From Diphasiastrum complanatum (taxonomy: Eukaryota > Streptophyta > Lycopodiopsida > Lycopodiales > Lycopodiaceae), in assembly GCA_029204225.1 (NCBI GenBank), contig CM055095.1, positions 36,808,597-36,872,596 of the forward strand: 64,000 bases of DNA, in the 5' to 3' direction. Below the pieces are notes generated by a model. It had not been told where the DNA came from and searched no databases. It was given only the letters and a program-made list of their open reading frames with translations. The position numbers were made by a program, and so were the translations under genes. Shown piece by piece: positions 1 to 11,585 of the stretch. Position 1 is the first letter of the stretch; every line of letters begins with the position of its first letter.

Positions 1-600
1 AGATTGCAAATGATACCGTAAGCCTAGAGAGGAATTTTTACGAAGACAGAGTGAGAGTGCATGTCGAAAAAATCTTGACGAGATCACTGCCCAGTTACTT
101 GAACTCCTAATTAGCTTCGATATGGAGGGTCCTACTGCACGTTTCACTTCTATCTCAAAAATTAAGCACAATTATTTTAAAGAGACTACTTTAGATGATG
201 CAGATAGCTATGTCTCACAATTTGAGTCAATTCCTAATGCAAATAAGAAGGAACTGACGTAGATAAACTGTGAATTTTTCTTGGTCTGCTAAGAAAACAG
301 GCACGCATATGGTACATTCAAGTTGAACCAGGCAGTGTAGGAAACTGGTTACTACTGAAAGATATGTTTCTAAACCAGTTCAGAGAAATCGGTTATAAAT
401 CTAGAATTCTCGGATGTCTGGACAATGTTCAGAAGAAGACTAAAGAATCCCTTCGAAAATATACACAAAAGGTTAAGAATCTTATAGGAAAACTAACCAG
501 TGTATATCCCATTGATATGCAGATCGAATGGGTTTTGGCTGGTTTACTACCAAAGATTGGCCATACAAGCCATCATCTGCATCTGACCAGATCATACTCT
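1..600 (+). pseudogene. Ty3/gypsy gag fragment
   Basis: Decayed capsid (retrotrans_gag) region of a gypsy retrotransposon. Reading across stops and a frame change, bases 270-540 encode a LLRKQARIWY stretch, then LLLKDMFLNQF, then KESLRKYTQKVKNLIGKL. This is the usual gypsy gag order: a W-containing helix, a 'W..LK..FL..F' block and an 'ESLREY..RF..L' block. The longest open piece is 364-627. In-frame stops (for example at 259-261) rule out a working protein. It runs off the left edge of the window and meets minus-strand Copia A at about 590-640. The family call is good; the exact gypsy lineage cannot be given. Confidence 0.6.
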
Positions 601-1396
601 GAACTATTGTTCTTATCATTATTCTGAATAAAATACACTTTGACAACTTGCTATAATCATCAATGAAGGTTATATAGTATTTTGAACCTCCTACTGAGAT
701 CACATTGAATGGTCCATAGATGTCAGAAAGCACTAGCTCCAAAATCTTGGTTGTTCTGTAGGATTCTTTAACGAATGAAGTGCACGACATCTTGCCTTTC
801 AAACATGCATCACAGGTGGTCAAATTGATTGCATTCAAGATGCTGAAAACTATTATCGCTCCATGATAACTTGCTTGGTAAAGTGCCATTGAGCTCATGT
901 GACAAAGTCTTCTGTGCCACAGAGTGTTTGGCGAGTCGTCATGGGTCTGATGCATCTGATCTTCAGGTAGGCGCACCTTCAAATGATATATGTTGCTTTT
1001 CCTTCTGCCTTGAGCTATGAGAGTGCTGGTGCTAGCGTCAATCACGTCGCATGCTTCGTTAGAAAATGCCACACGCATTCCTACACCTGCTATTCTTGCT
1101 ACAGAGAGCAAGTCTTGCTGTAGAGTTGGCACGAATAGAACGTCTTTGAGTTGTCTGTCTCTGCCGAGCCACAGTGAACCAATGCCATTCACTTGATGTC
1201 TATATCCATCTCCAAGAACTATGAATCTTGAGGGATTCGCACTTCTGAAATCAGACATCATTCGTCTTGATGTCATAAAGTGTGAGGTGGCTCCTGAATC
1301 TAGGATCACCTCATGTGTGTCAGACGTTGATGCTGCACACACATCTTCATAGATGTAGGCAATCAAACAATTTCTGTTTGTTCTTTCTTCACCCAT
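482..1396 (-). pseudogene. Copia A protease / pre-integrase / integrase N-terminus
   Basis: Middle of a minus-strand Ty1/copia polyprotein. The translation has the aspartic protease motif LDSGATSHFM near residue 31, a GAG-pre-integrase block (LWHRRLCHMSS, then a C..C pair in TTCDACLKGKM) and the start of the integrase core (LSDIYGPF, ITFIDDYSK). Recognisable integrase stops soon after FIDDYSK, about base 620, where gypsy gag sequence begins. The central DDE residues, reverse transcriptase and RNase H are therefore absent. Copia A is a 3'-truncated element. Its gag lies just upstream at 1707-2354. Confidence 0.8.
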
Positions 1397-1706
1397 CTTC
1401 GAGCTCTCGGGCTCCTCGACATAGGAAGAACTATTGTTGTTCTCCTACCTGTTCTGTGCTAATCTGTTTCTTGGGTTTTGGTGGCAATCCATGTCTGCAT
1501 GACCCTTATTATGGCAATAAATTCACTCAATCTTGGGATTGAGCCACAAGTATCTATAGTATGCCGTCTCTTCTGCATCTCACATAGGTCTTCTTGTCTG
1601 TATCTTGTCGTTTTGACCTCCCTTTGGTCTTCTAGTTTCTCTTGATGGTTCCCTCTACTTGCTGGTCACGATCCTGCCTCTGATTCGACTCCCTCTTAGG
1701 CTTGAA
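1397..1706 (-). pseudogene. Copia A gag C-terminus / zinc-knuckle remnant
   Basis: This links the gag ORF and the protease ORF of the same element, but no open frame spans it. Position and spacing match the nucleocapsid part of a Copia polyprotein. I could not place a complete CCHC knuckle by eye, so this is inferred from context. Confidence 0.4.
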
Positions 1707-2354
1707 TTATTTTTTGGATTCTTCTTTATTGTCGTAGAGGGCCTGGTCAGAACCATCCTTGTGATCAAGGTGTTCTCTGGCCTTGACTTCCTCTCGAATC
1801 TCGACAATCACCTTTTCAAGGTTCATGGTAGGATCTTTCGCGAGCAGGGTTCGTGTCATCTGGAAAGATCTGGATAAGGCTCTCAACAGGTACGTGAGCT
1901 GCTTCTTAGCTGATATTGCATTCTCTGCTCCAGAGTTGTGTAGAGATAGAAATAGATCCTTCATCTTTCTCACAAAGGAGGTGAGATCTTTTCCATTCCA
2001 TTGTAGATTTGCCAGTTGATCTTCTAGCATCATGATCTGATCTCTTGATTTCGTCTGAAATCTTGTGAGAAGTGCATCCCACATCTTCTTAGCTTTGGAG
2101 AGTGTAGCCAGGTCAAGTGTAAGACTATCTTCGATGGAAGATGATAGCAAGGCTACTACCTCGTTGTTTTTCTCCCTCCATTCACGTAGCTCCTTGCCTG
2201 TTGTCATGGGCATTTCTTCTGTGCCATCCACCCAGGGGAAGAATCCTTTGCCCTTGAGTATTAAAGATGTCTTGACTTTCCAGGCTAGAAAGTTGGATCT
2301 TGAAGAATCAAGTATAGTGCAGATCTTGCTCTGCATGATGCTGATTAAAGCCAT
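1707..2354 (-). pseudogene. Copia A gag (UBN2-type capsid)
   Basis: A 215-residue open frame with the order of plant Copia gag: FLAWKVKTSLILKGKGFFPWVDG, then KMWDALLTRFQTKSRDQIMMLEDQL, then a LTSFVRKMKDLF and LTYLLRALSRSF region. This is a UBN2 / retrotransposon capsid domain that would form virus-like particles in the cytoplasm. The frame is intact, but the element downstream is broken and loses its pol. It lies between the repeated PBS (2494-2577) and the protease ORF, as expected for gag. Confidence 0.78.
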
Positions 2355-2469
2355 TGCTTCTTGAAGTTTGTTTCTTTGATGATGGTTGTTTGTCTGAATG
2401 CTTGGCCTCCTGGATCTGCTAGCTTCTTGGCTATGTCAAAATATGACAGGATAACCCGCTCTGTTATCA

Positions 2470-2577
2470 CTAATGAGGAGAGGATCATGATATGCTCTGA
2501 TACCATTGATGAGAAGAGGATCGTGATATGCTCTGATACCACTGATGAGAAGAGGATCGTGATATGCTCTGATACCA
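2470..2577 (-). repeat. 36-bp tandem repeat carrying three copies of a tRNA-iMet PBS
   Basis: Three head-to-tail 36-bp units. Each contains GCTCTGATACCA (2494-2505, 2530-2541, 2566-2577), the complement of the standard Copia initiator-Met primer site TGGTATCAGAGC. The period is exactly 36, so both strands stay open through it. Only the copy nearest the LTR (2566-2577) is in the normal place. Confidence 0.9.
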
Positions 2578-2578
2578 C

Positions 2579-3245
2579 TGATGACAAAAAGAGTGATTGA
2601 CTGATGAGAAATTCGTCTGATTCGCAAAACTTTTGTGAAGGCGAATCAATCATGACTCTCTTCAGCTCGGATGGAGTTTAGATGCGACCACTGGACACAG
2701 CCAGCTGAATCGCTCCTACAATCCTCCAGAGTGAAGTCAGTCACTGCTAATCTACGTTCATAAATTTAATACAGGATTCGACCTAGTTTCAACCAAATTG
2801 TGAAATATGAAATATCAGCATAAGCATTCAACATCCAAGATCAGACACAACAAGAAAATAATCTATATTAATTTTCTCTGAATTTTTTCAAGCACTGCAT
2901 GCGATTCTACGTAGTGCGTTGGCGTGAAAGAAACATGGTTCTCTCACGAGTAGTAGTCTCGCTTTACTAGCAGACAGTTGGATCTTCTGATCCTAGACAA
3001 AATTGTCTTCGCACGTAGACGGACATGTATTTTGTATATCGTCTTGATTGCTTACTAGCATCAGACTTCTTCACTCTGTTACACTCTGTGTATTCTATTT
3101 TTGATCTATATGTCAAGTATGATCCAATAAGTATGGTCTCTCTGTGTAAATCTAAGATTAGAGTGATTAAGCATCTACAACTAACCAGAGAATTACAAGA
3201 GTGACAGATTAGCCACAACCTAGGGAGTATCTGCTGACTTCATGC
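2579..3245 (-). mobile_element. Copia A 5' LTR region (far boundary unresolved)
   Basis: Sequence directly upstream (minus strand) of the PBS repeat must include the 5' LTR; on the plus strand it starts TGATGAC at about 2579. The other terminus and target duplication could not be found because no second copy of this LTR is in the window. The end coordinate given is only a nominal limit. Confidence 0.45.
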
Positions 3246-4140
3246 CATCAGGTCAGATTACTGTACTTCTGGATACTTGCATGATCTTTGGTGGTACTCC
3301 TTGGGGCGTGAGCGCTGAATAACTTTTGTTTACCCCGTCTGCCTTCTTTCGTACTGGACTGCGAAGGAATCTCGTTCGTGGATATTTTGTTCGTGAACTG
3401 TTTGTCTTCATCCCCGTTAACTTTCACGTTCGCGAAACTCTTTGTGTTTCGTGTCTCCAAATGTTCGAGTTCGCGAACATCTTTGTCAGGCGAAGGGCTG
3501 AAAGCTAGCAAGGCTTTGTAATTACAAACCAGCTAGCAAGAGCTTCTTTCCATTGCTCCCACCACCGTTGCCAAAGCGAGATAGAGGGTGGAGAGAAGAA
3601 GGAAAATGATGAACTAATACAAAATGATTGTACAAAGGGTCTGTCTCTCTTCTCACCCTCAAGCTCTTGAGCTGCTTGCTTGCTCCCCATTGCTCCAACA
3701 CATCTATACCTTCTCTCTAGGTTTCATGGCTGGCACCTTAACAACTCATCACACCCACAACACAACAAGATCCAAGCTCAATAAATGAAGATCTCGCTTT
3801 GGGGGCTTGTGTGCTATCGCACATTCCGGAAGAATACATCCCAGTCCTTACTAGAACGAACGTCCTATAAAATGTGCAACTGACCCTCCTGGTTGCAAGC
3901 AAGATCTACAAGAAAATCAACATTCTATACATAGAAAACCAAGATATCAAGAGAAATACACATGAGATGGACAACCACAAGAGATGAATTCTTTACAAAG
4001 AAAGAAAATTTGATGATTATTTTTCACGTGGGTACAACTATTTATAACTTCCAAAATGTCATTTTGAATACTTGCCCTAAATGGCATTTTTTTGGTAAAT
4101 GACCTAGAAATTTTTGTCTAGATGCAATGTATAACACTAC
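3246..4140. other. No supported gene; AT-rich sequence with TTCGCGAA-like motifs
   Basis: Two short minus-strand open frames (3248-3511, 3505-3690) have no recognisable domain. Bases 3375-3490 carry several GTTCGCGAA / TTCGTGAA motifs, similar in flavour to motifs in the LTRs at 9.6 and 19.5 kb, so this may be LTR or leader sequence of Copia A. No gene is called. Confidence 0.4.
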
Positions 4141-4149
4141 AACACCCGC

Positions 4150-4640
4150 CACAATTTTTGACATGATTTGCAATGGATAATCGCATGTTTGATTATTTTT
4201 TTTCGTTCATCGCGAGCATCGCAAAACACATCAAAACCAGGCTGTCGAAATTCGACGTCCGTCTTATCCGTCGCACTACGACACCCACTCAATGTCGGGA
4301 TGTCGGACAAAAGTCCTGGTAGACGTCAGCAATTAATTGGACATCACATTGCGACGTCCAACGTGGACGTCGCACTACTGCGACGTCCAATTCCACCATG
4401 GACGCGCTGACATGGACGTCACAGTCCAACGTCTGTTTTATAGAACAATATCTGATGACATCTACGATGGGTGTTTGACAGATGAGGGTGTGTCGGATTG
4501 GGACGTCTAAAAAAATGTCGAATTCTGACATCTGTTGGCGCGTTTTTTACAAAACAGTCTCTGATGACGTCTGACGGCTGTCCCGACGGATATCCGACGT
4601 ATGCCCGACAGATTTTTATGTCGGAATCCGTCATCCTTGA
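4150..4640. repeat. CpG-rich block of GACGTC inverted and direct repeats
   Basis: Short motifs GACGTC, GTCGGA and CCGAC recur in both orientations across about 450 bp, against an AT-rich background. The core is an 11-bp unit present three times with alternating polarity: TGCGACGTCCA (4350-4360), TGGACGTCGCA (4364-4374), TGCGACGTCCA (4379-4389). Neighbouring units can form perfect 11-bp stems with 3- or 4-base loops. Dense subterminal repeats of this kind are typical of CACTA or related DNA transposons, but no terminal inverted repeat was confirmed. Confidence 0.6.
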
Positions 4641-4832
4641 TTAGGTTAAAAGAAAATAAAAATGCTAAAAACCAGCGCGTGCATTGTCATCGGGCTGTTC
4701 TTGGAGTCGTGTTCTTGGAGAGGCGATGTTCTTAGATTGCTTTTGAGGCAATATTTTTGGATTGCATTCGACATTTGGATCAAATAATAAGCATGAGATA
4801 TTTTCTAATTAGACATTACTTCATGCACATTG

Positions 4833-4890
4833 TGAATTGCAATATCTTATTACATTATGAATTGCAATACCTTATTACATTATGAATTGC
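4833..4890 (+). repeat. 25-bp tandem repeat (about 2.3 copies)
   Basis: The unit begins TGAATTGCAATA and recurs at 4833, 4858 and 4883, an exact 25-bp period. It lies between the GACGTC block and a possible minus-strand exon. Confidence 0.85.
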
Positions 4891-5189
4891 ATTTTGATTC
4901 GTATATATGACATTGCTCTTTGAAATCCGACACTACACATAGTTTCAAGATTTCTAGTTAGTTATTACATTGCACATTTTGGAATCCAACATTGCCCGTA
5001 CGTTGGAATCCGACATTGCATTTCTTGGTGCAACATTGCGCATATGAAGACCAATAACAATATTGTGATCAATAATCGCAATAATATATTGATAATGTCA
5101 ATCAATGTATTACAAAATTGTTGCTTTTGCAGTCTCTCTAACTTCATATATTTACGATAGATCAACTAGAACTTAAAAACCTAATCTAC

Positions 5190-5720
5190 TCATTGTCATC
5201 GTCTTGACGTCCGGTCTGCATGAATACAAGCAAACAAGACACATTAGTATTTAATGCTTGACTAATGGTTAAGGGTGAACACGTTTTTACAACAAAAATA
5301 TATGAAGAATACAAAATTTAAATGCTTCAAAGAAACTTACATGTGGAAGATGACCCTCACTCTTCAATTTATTGACTAATGCTTCATATGATTCCCTAAA
5401 GGCATAGTCGTACTCTTCTTTAGTTGGTAGACATCCATTGTTAGAATATTCCCGTGAAGGTTCTTTTAACGGATTCCGGCTACCAAAAGAGCATAACGGA
5501 GATCAAACAACGGAGTCGAGCCGCTAAATACGATAAAGAGCGTTGACAAATCACATATAAAGTTGTTCCAGAATCTATATGTACCGGGAGCACCAATGCC
5601 ATAGAAGTTGACAAGTCGTGGATCAGCCAACGAGCATAAACAAAGCCCAGTGCCTCACCACCATATTTTATGACGACAGGAATAAACGCATGGTCGAGTT
5701 GACATATAGACTTAGATCTA
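5190..5720 (-). pseudogene. Possible 3' end of a spliced minus-strand gene, unidentified
   Basis: A plausible last exon lies at about 5187-5218: acceptor TTCATGCAG, then codons for TGRQDDDNE and a TAG stop. An upstream exon ends at about 5341 with donor CAT/GTAAGT and encodes EEYDYAFRESYEALVNKLK. The two join in frame. Further upstream (about 5470-5640) one frame reads RLVNFYGIGAPGTYRFWNNF and FSGSTPLFDLRYALL, apparently decayed coding sequence. No family is recognised. Proximity to the GACGTC repeat block suggests a DNA-transposon transposase, but a degraded host gene is equally possible. Splice sites were judged by eye only. Confidence 0.3.
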
Positions 5721-5779
5721 CTGAGAATGTAAGGCGCACTGTACTTGTAAGCCTATGGTGCAAAAATTAGAAGTAGATC

Positions 5780-6571
5780 ATTCTTCTAATGGGCTAAAGT
5801 GAAAAAGGACCCAAGTAGTTAAAATGTAATTTGGTTTAAAACTTTTTAGAAACTTAAGTTCTCATGGCACATGGTTTTTGGGTTGAACCAAAAACCCTAA
5901 CCCTAGCATTGTCTATAAAGAGGCATGTGACACCATTTTGTAGTCACTTTTCATTGAGAAGAATAGAGATTGAGAGAGAGAGAGAGAAGACCTTCTCCTT
6001 CCATTCTTGCTTTGTGTGAAGCCCTCCTATTTTACTTGTGTGATTGATTGTGGATGATGGATGCTTGTTTTGTTGTTGTTAATCATGCTATTACATTCTT
6101 GAATGATCATTAGCACTTGCTTTCATCCATAGTTTTTAAAACTAATCCACACTCAAGCAAAATAGGTGGTAGAAATCCCTCTCGAAGAGATCATTAGGAT
6201 CCATTAGGTAGGTTTCCTTTCCATTGTTCACCTCCCTTGAGAAGATCAACCTCAAGAGGAGAAGATCTAGAGCCAAATATGCCTAGATAAGCCAAGAAAT
6301 CAAGATCCATGAAAAGGATCAAACAAACCAAAAACACCCAAAAAGAGAAGAAGAAAAGAAAAAATCTCACATCCAAATCTAAGCCATTCCACCTTTAGAT
6401 CCAACACTAAGATTCACACTCTTAGTAGGCTTAGATTCTATCTCTAGCTTGTAGTTTATTCCTCTCCCCTTTGGATCAAAGCCTGATACATTGATACTCA
6501 CCCAGTTGGAGATCCAAATCCGTTCTTGGCCCTCTTGATCGCACCGATTAGGGAGGCACAAAAAGGGTCCA
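5780..6571 (+). mobile_element. Gypsy LTR 1 (5' LTR, Athila/Tat-like)
   Basis: The right end is set by the PBS that follows. The left end is approximate. A TATA-like TCTATAAAGAGG lies at about 5917. The block shares ordered similarity with LTR 2 (8430-9279), including GAGGAGAAGATCTAGAGC and the closing GCACC.ATTAG.GAGGC segment. Confidence 0.65.
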
Positions 6572-6579
6572 AATTTTTT

Positions 6580-6598
6580 TGGCGTCATTGCCGGGGAG
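6580..6598 (+). other. Gypsy primer-binding site, tRNA-Asp type
   Basis: TGGCGTCATTGCCGGGGAG matches the Athila/Tat-class primer site complementary to the 3' end of tRNA-Asp, with two transition differences (from memory of that site). It follows LTR 1 after a short T-rich spacer. Confidence 0.75.
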
Positions 6599-8425
6599 TT
6601 AGAGATGGATTTTTGTTTGCATTTTCTCTGATTTTTCTTTCATTTTGACAGGTTTTTTTTACTCGCCCTCATTTTTTTCTCACTTTTTTGTCATTATTTT
6701 TACTTGCCACTGTTCCAATGAGAAGAGCAGACCCAGAGGTCTATTCTATGATTTCGACGAGTAAATAGCTTTTACTCACGTTTACTCGCCAACAGTGTTT
6801 ATAACTTGTCAGTCCAATTTTTTGTTTTTTTATTGAGCCAATTCACTCAACATCAGTACAAAGTGTCCAGTAGCCTCAGAACTACCATTCTGGAGATCGA
6901 CAAGAAATCAATTTACTCGAATTTATTTGCACTAACTTGCCGCTTTAAATTTCTAGCCCATTTTTTCAATTTCTCGTCTTTTTTCTCTTTACTTGCCAAC
7001 AATGATTTTTCTTAATCTGTTCAGTATCTTTACTCTCCATCCGTATAGTAGCAAGACATAGAGGCAGCTTGAGAGCAAGACAAACATCAGCCCAAGGGTG
7101 AAAATGATCAATGGCCAATCACTTCTCCCTGCTCCCTAGTGAATCCAGAGTTGTTGTAGTTCATCCGTGAAATTGGACAAAATGCACACGAGACTGGGGA
7201 CTTACTCACATGGTAAGTACTTGTTTTACAATCCAACTAGTTGAACAGTCTAGTGCTTAATTGTTAGGCATAGCCAAGGAAGTACACACCAAGGTAGCAA
7301 GAATTCGTTTCATGCTAGATTTCATAGTCTTGGACTTGGCCCGAATCTCCTCAATCCTACAGTGTCCTACTAGGTAGACCGTGGCTGGAACGTCACAAGC
7401 ACTTCACGACTGGGGACAGAATTGCACCGTTCTACAGAATCGCGATTTCACATTCAAGATCGATCCTGATACCTGGATCACAAAATCGATTGATAAAAGA
7501 GTTATGGGTGTCAACTCTGCCATTACAATCCATTTTGACGAGGAGTCAGATGACAGACGTCATTGGAGGAGAATTGTCATACGTGATGATTCGCAAACCG
7601 ATGTAGTAAACTGGACCGAAGCCTTAACTATGGTACTTCAATTTGATGTCGCATTTGTGTGATCGCCAAAGTGAAGGTCTGTCTTAGATACATTATCCGA
7701 TGAAGACAATATCCCAATCAAGAGACTAGCGAAACCAACGAAAAAACCTAGCTAAGGCCATCAAAACTCTGTATCATTTATTATGATGAGCCTAGAGGCT
7801 ATACCCCACGAGCCTAGAGCCTAGAGGCTATACCCCACGAGCCACTACAAGGAGTCTACAATGTTCACCCTGGAGGAAGGTTGTGAATACGAGGACAAGG
7901 ATTTTCTCAGATATGTAGATCCTCACCGTTTCAAGCCTACACCAAATTCTCAAAGTACTAGATCCATGAAAGCTGCTAGCGAGCGAAGATCTCATGAAAA
8001 CAATAGAGCCCCTCAAGGCAATGTTGTAGTAGGCTGAATGGATACAGTAATTGACGTATCCACAACTAGCATTCCAATAACTGTAAATGATCTCTTGCGA
8101 GAATGCAGAGATTGAGACCTAGCTCTTTAAATCTAGAAGTCTCGCTGTGGGAGAATAGCATTAAGATGGTGAAAGAACAGATAGCCAATTCACTAAAACA
8201 TGCCAAGGGAAAAGAGTCGATCACTTTGGATCCCCCATCTGGAGGCTCTCCAAAAGAAAAAGCTCTTACCACCTTCGCACAACTGGGTCTAAAGCCATCT
8301 AAGAGCATCAAGAAATTTGACCGATGTTGTCCGATTCTGGGTATGACATGGAATATTCTAGAATATGGCAAGAGGCTTCTACAATAAGCCCAAACACTAC
8401 CCAGCAAAAGTAGACGATTAGCTGG
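6599..8425 (+). pseudogene. Decayed internal region of an Athila/Tat-like gypsy element
   Basis: Internal sequence between LTR 1 and LTR 2, only about 1.8 kb, so nearly all of gag-pol is missing. Short plus-strand frames survive at 7381-7662 (ending DVVNWTEALTM, similar to DVVRWTDALA in gypsy H at about 26250) and at 8103-8387. The first 780 bp are a T-rich leader without coding signal. No protease, reverse transcriptase or integrase motif was found. This is a large deletion derivative or a non-autonomous element. Confidence 0.5.
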
Positions 8426-8429
8426 CATC

Positions 8430-9279
<850 letters not shown>

Positions 9280-9281
9280 TT

Positions 9282-9300
9282 TAGCACTGTTGTCTGAGAG
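9282..9300 (+). other. Degenerate tRNA-Asp-type PBS after LTR 2
   Basis: TAGCACTGTTGTCTGAGAG aligns to the Athila/Tat PBS with about six differences, five of them C-to-T or G-to-A transitions. LTR 2 is therefore itself followed by an internal-region start, so the two LTRs form a tandem or overlapping array rather than a simple 5'/3' pair. Confidence 0.5.
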
Positions 9301-9336
9301 ACGATGCTAAGCAGTCTTAGGAGTGCATTTTTTGTT

Positions 9337-9775
9337 TTGTTGGAGAAAGAGAGTGTGTCGTGTGTGAGAAACGAAAATAGCTCAAAAAGAAAGATGAACA
9401 CGAATGAGAAGCGAAACTCAAATGAGAAATGAAACTCGAACAAGAAGTGTTCGTGCGCAGCGGAATGAGCTAAATGACTCTTTCCCTAAGCATGACTACG
9501 CCTATAAGAACGAATAGAACGTTAGTGATGAAAATCACGGTTGCTCTGATTACGTAGTCAAACATTGATTAATAAAGCACTAAAAGAATAATTTGTTGTG
9601 AATAGCTAGACAAATTATTTGTCGCAAAGATCTAGACTAAGCTCGACTGTTAATCAGTTGCGAATGATTCGCGAAAGACAAGACTAAATATTAGCCGTGC
9701 TAAAACAGATTACCAAATTGAACAACTAGAAAGTCAGACAGAATGAAGAATAAGCATAACAATATTGACACCGCT
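9337..9775 (-). mobile_element. Copia LTR fragment, family L
   Basis: Starts TGTTGGAG on the plus strand and is collinear with 19203-19645 (GAACACGAA.GAGAAGCGAAACTC, CTCTTTCCCTAAGCAT, CGAATGATTCGCGAA, GAAGAATAAGCATA). No PBS adjoins it. It may be the 3' LTR remnant of Copia E1 or a separate truncated LTR. Confidence 0.7.
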
Positions 9776-10555
9776 CTCTTGCTTATTTAAGAGACTCCCT
9801 CTTTATGAAGAGGAGATTTTTGTGTATTGTATCAACTCCATGCTGAAATGAGAAGAGCCTCCATAAGTTAGATGCATCCATTGAGCTCCTTGATCATGAT
9901 TGTTTTCTTGAGTGATACCCCTATGATCATGCCCTTCCATTCATATTGTGTGTGGTTGTGGATTTAGAGTGGATTAGTTTTCTTGCTTTCCTAGTTGTGG
10001 ATTAGATTTCATGTTTTCTTGTGGATTTATATAGAAGCCAGCATTCAAGTAAACTAAATAGGCTAGAAATGTGGCATAAATCTTGCATATTCTCTAACTT
10101 TCTAGTTCTTGATGTTCTTGGGATGTCCAAGAATCAAAAGACTGGTTGGTTTCTTGATTCTTGGACTTCTAACATGCTGTAGATTAGTTTTTGTTTCTTG
10201 TTTTGTCAATTTATGCAGGTAAAGTAGTGTAGGATCTGATTTTAGTTCATTTTGAAGCAAAGTAGAAGTAGGAATCCATCGTTGTTCAACTGAGCAGTAA
10301 CATAGATCATTTGTTGAACGCATTGGCTTGCATTTTGGTTGATTATGCATGTGCATTCAGTTCAAGAGTGACCCTCCAGATGTCCTCTGACAGGCAGGAC
10401 AATACTACAATGATTATCTGTCCCTTCTGCCTAATCTAGGCCTTAAAACAAGAAATGTAATCTCAAGAAGTGCCCACCTTCTCTGCTGACAAGCAGAAGA
10501 AGAAAGAAATAAAGAAAAAACTAGTTAACAGATTCTATAGGCTCGGAAGATGTCA
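9776..10555. other. No gene; gypsy-LTR-like sequence and a hairpin
   Basis: Bases 9850-10090 share pieces with gypsy LTR 1 (CATTCAAGTAAACTAAATAGG versus the ACTCAAGCAAAATAGG region). A 13-bp inverted repeat (GTCCAAGAATCAA 10125-10137 / 10154-10166) could form a stem with a 16-base loop. The rest shows no coding or structural signal. Confidence 0.4.
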
Positions 10556-10559
10556 ACAT

Positions 10560-11585
10560 TAAGCTTACCTCCTTGTTGAGAACCTTGCCCTTTATGTAGT
10601 GATATCTGATTTCAATGTGGTTACTCCTAGAGTGAAATCTAGGGTTGGCCGATAAGACAATAGCACTCTGATTATCACAAAATAAAATCGTAGGGCTGTA
10701 TTGATGCAGATTAACATCTGACAGTAAATTTTTCAGCCAAAACACTTCCTTGATAGATTGAGAAGCAGCAAGGTATTCTGCTTCCGTAGAAGAAAGTGCA
10801 ATACAGGTCTGCTTACGACTGTTCCATGAGATAGGACCGCCATTGAAGAAGAATGTAAATCCAGATGTGGATGTACGATTGTCTACATCTCCTCCCCAGC
10901 TTGCATCAAAATAACCACTGAGCTGATGAAGATTGTCGTTGTTGACATCTCCATAGCAGATGCACTGGTCCATGGTAGCTCAAATATATCTCATAACTCT
11001 TATAAGAGCCTGCCAATGGGTAATGCCAGGATTAGCCGTATATTGGCTGAGTGAGCTTACTGCAAAAGAGATATCTGGTCTTGTACAGACCACTGCATAC
11101 ATGAGAGATCCAAGTATCGATCGATAAGGGTACTCTCTCATCTGCTCCTCTTCCTTTGACAGATGCATGCCTAGATCCATTTGTGAGTGAGCTAATTTAC
11201 AATTCATTAAATTGTATCTGTTAAGCACATTGTGAAGATACCTTTGTTGAGTGATGTAAATCAGTCATCTTACTCTGTCTCTTTGGATCTAAATTTTCAA
11301 ACAAAAGTAAGCTTCGTCCAGATCAATCATGTCAAACTCTGAAAACAACAATTGCTTAGCATCCTTGACCAAATTGGTATTGTTGCTAAAGAGCAACGTA
11401 TCATCCATGTATAAGGTGATGATAATGAAGGATTGTTGCACTGATTTGAAATAGACGTTGCAATCAACAGTGCTTGGTTTGAATCCTTGTTCAATGAGGA
11501 ATGTGTTGATCCTCTGAAACCAAGCTCTGGCAGACTGTTTCAAGTCGTATAGTGCTTTGCGGAGTTTACAAACATGATTCTTCAT
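10560..11585 (-). pseudogene. Copia E1 reverse transcriptase C-half and RNase H
   Basis: Three adjacent minus-strand frames (11585-11289, 11228-10980, 10973-10521) encode the RT/RNase H end of a Copia polyprotein. Visible motifs are KALYDLKQSARAWFQR, the RT catalytic box LYMDDTLLFS, GSLMYAVVCTRPDI, then RNase H SGYFDASWGGD, ALSSTEAEYLA, FCDNQSAI and the closing IEIRYHYIKGK. The frame breaks between the three pieces, and the last residues of RNase H are replaced by unrelated sequence at about base 10560, so the 3' end is truncated. It is a close relative of Copia F at 20.8-23.5 kb. Confidence 0.88.

Noticed and set aside
2470-2577. CRISPR-like array
   Set aside because: The 36-bp repeats are contiguous with no spacers, and carry a Copia PBS; the genome is a plant.
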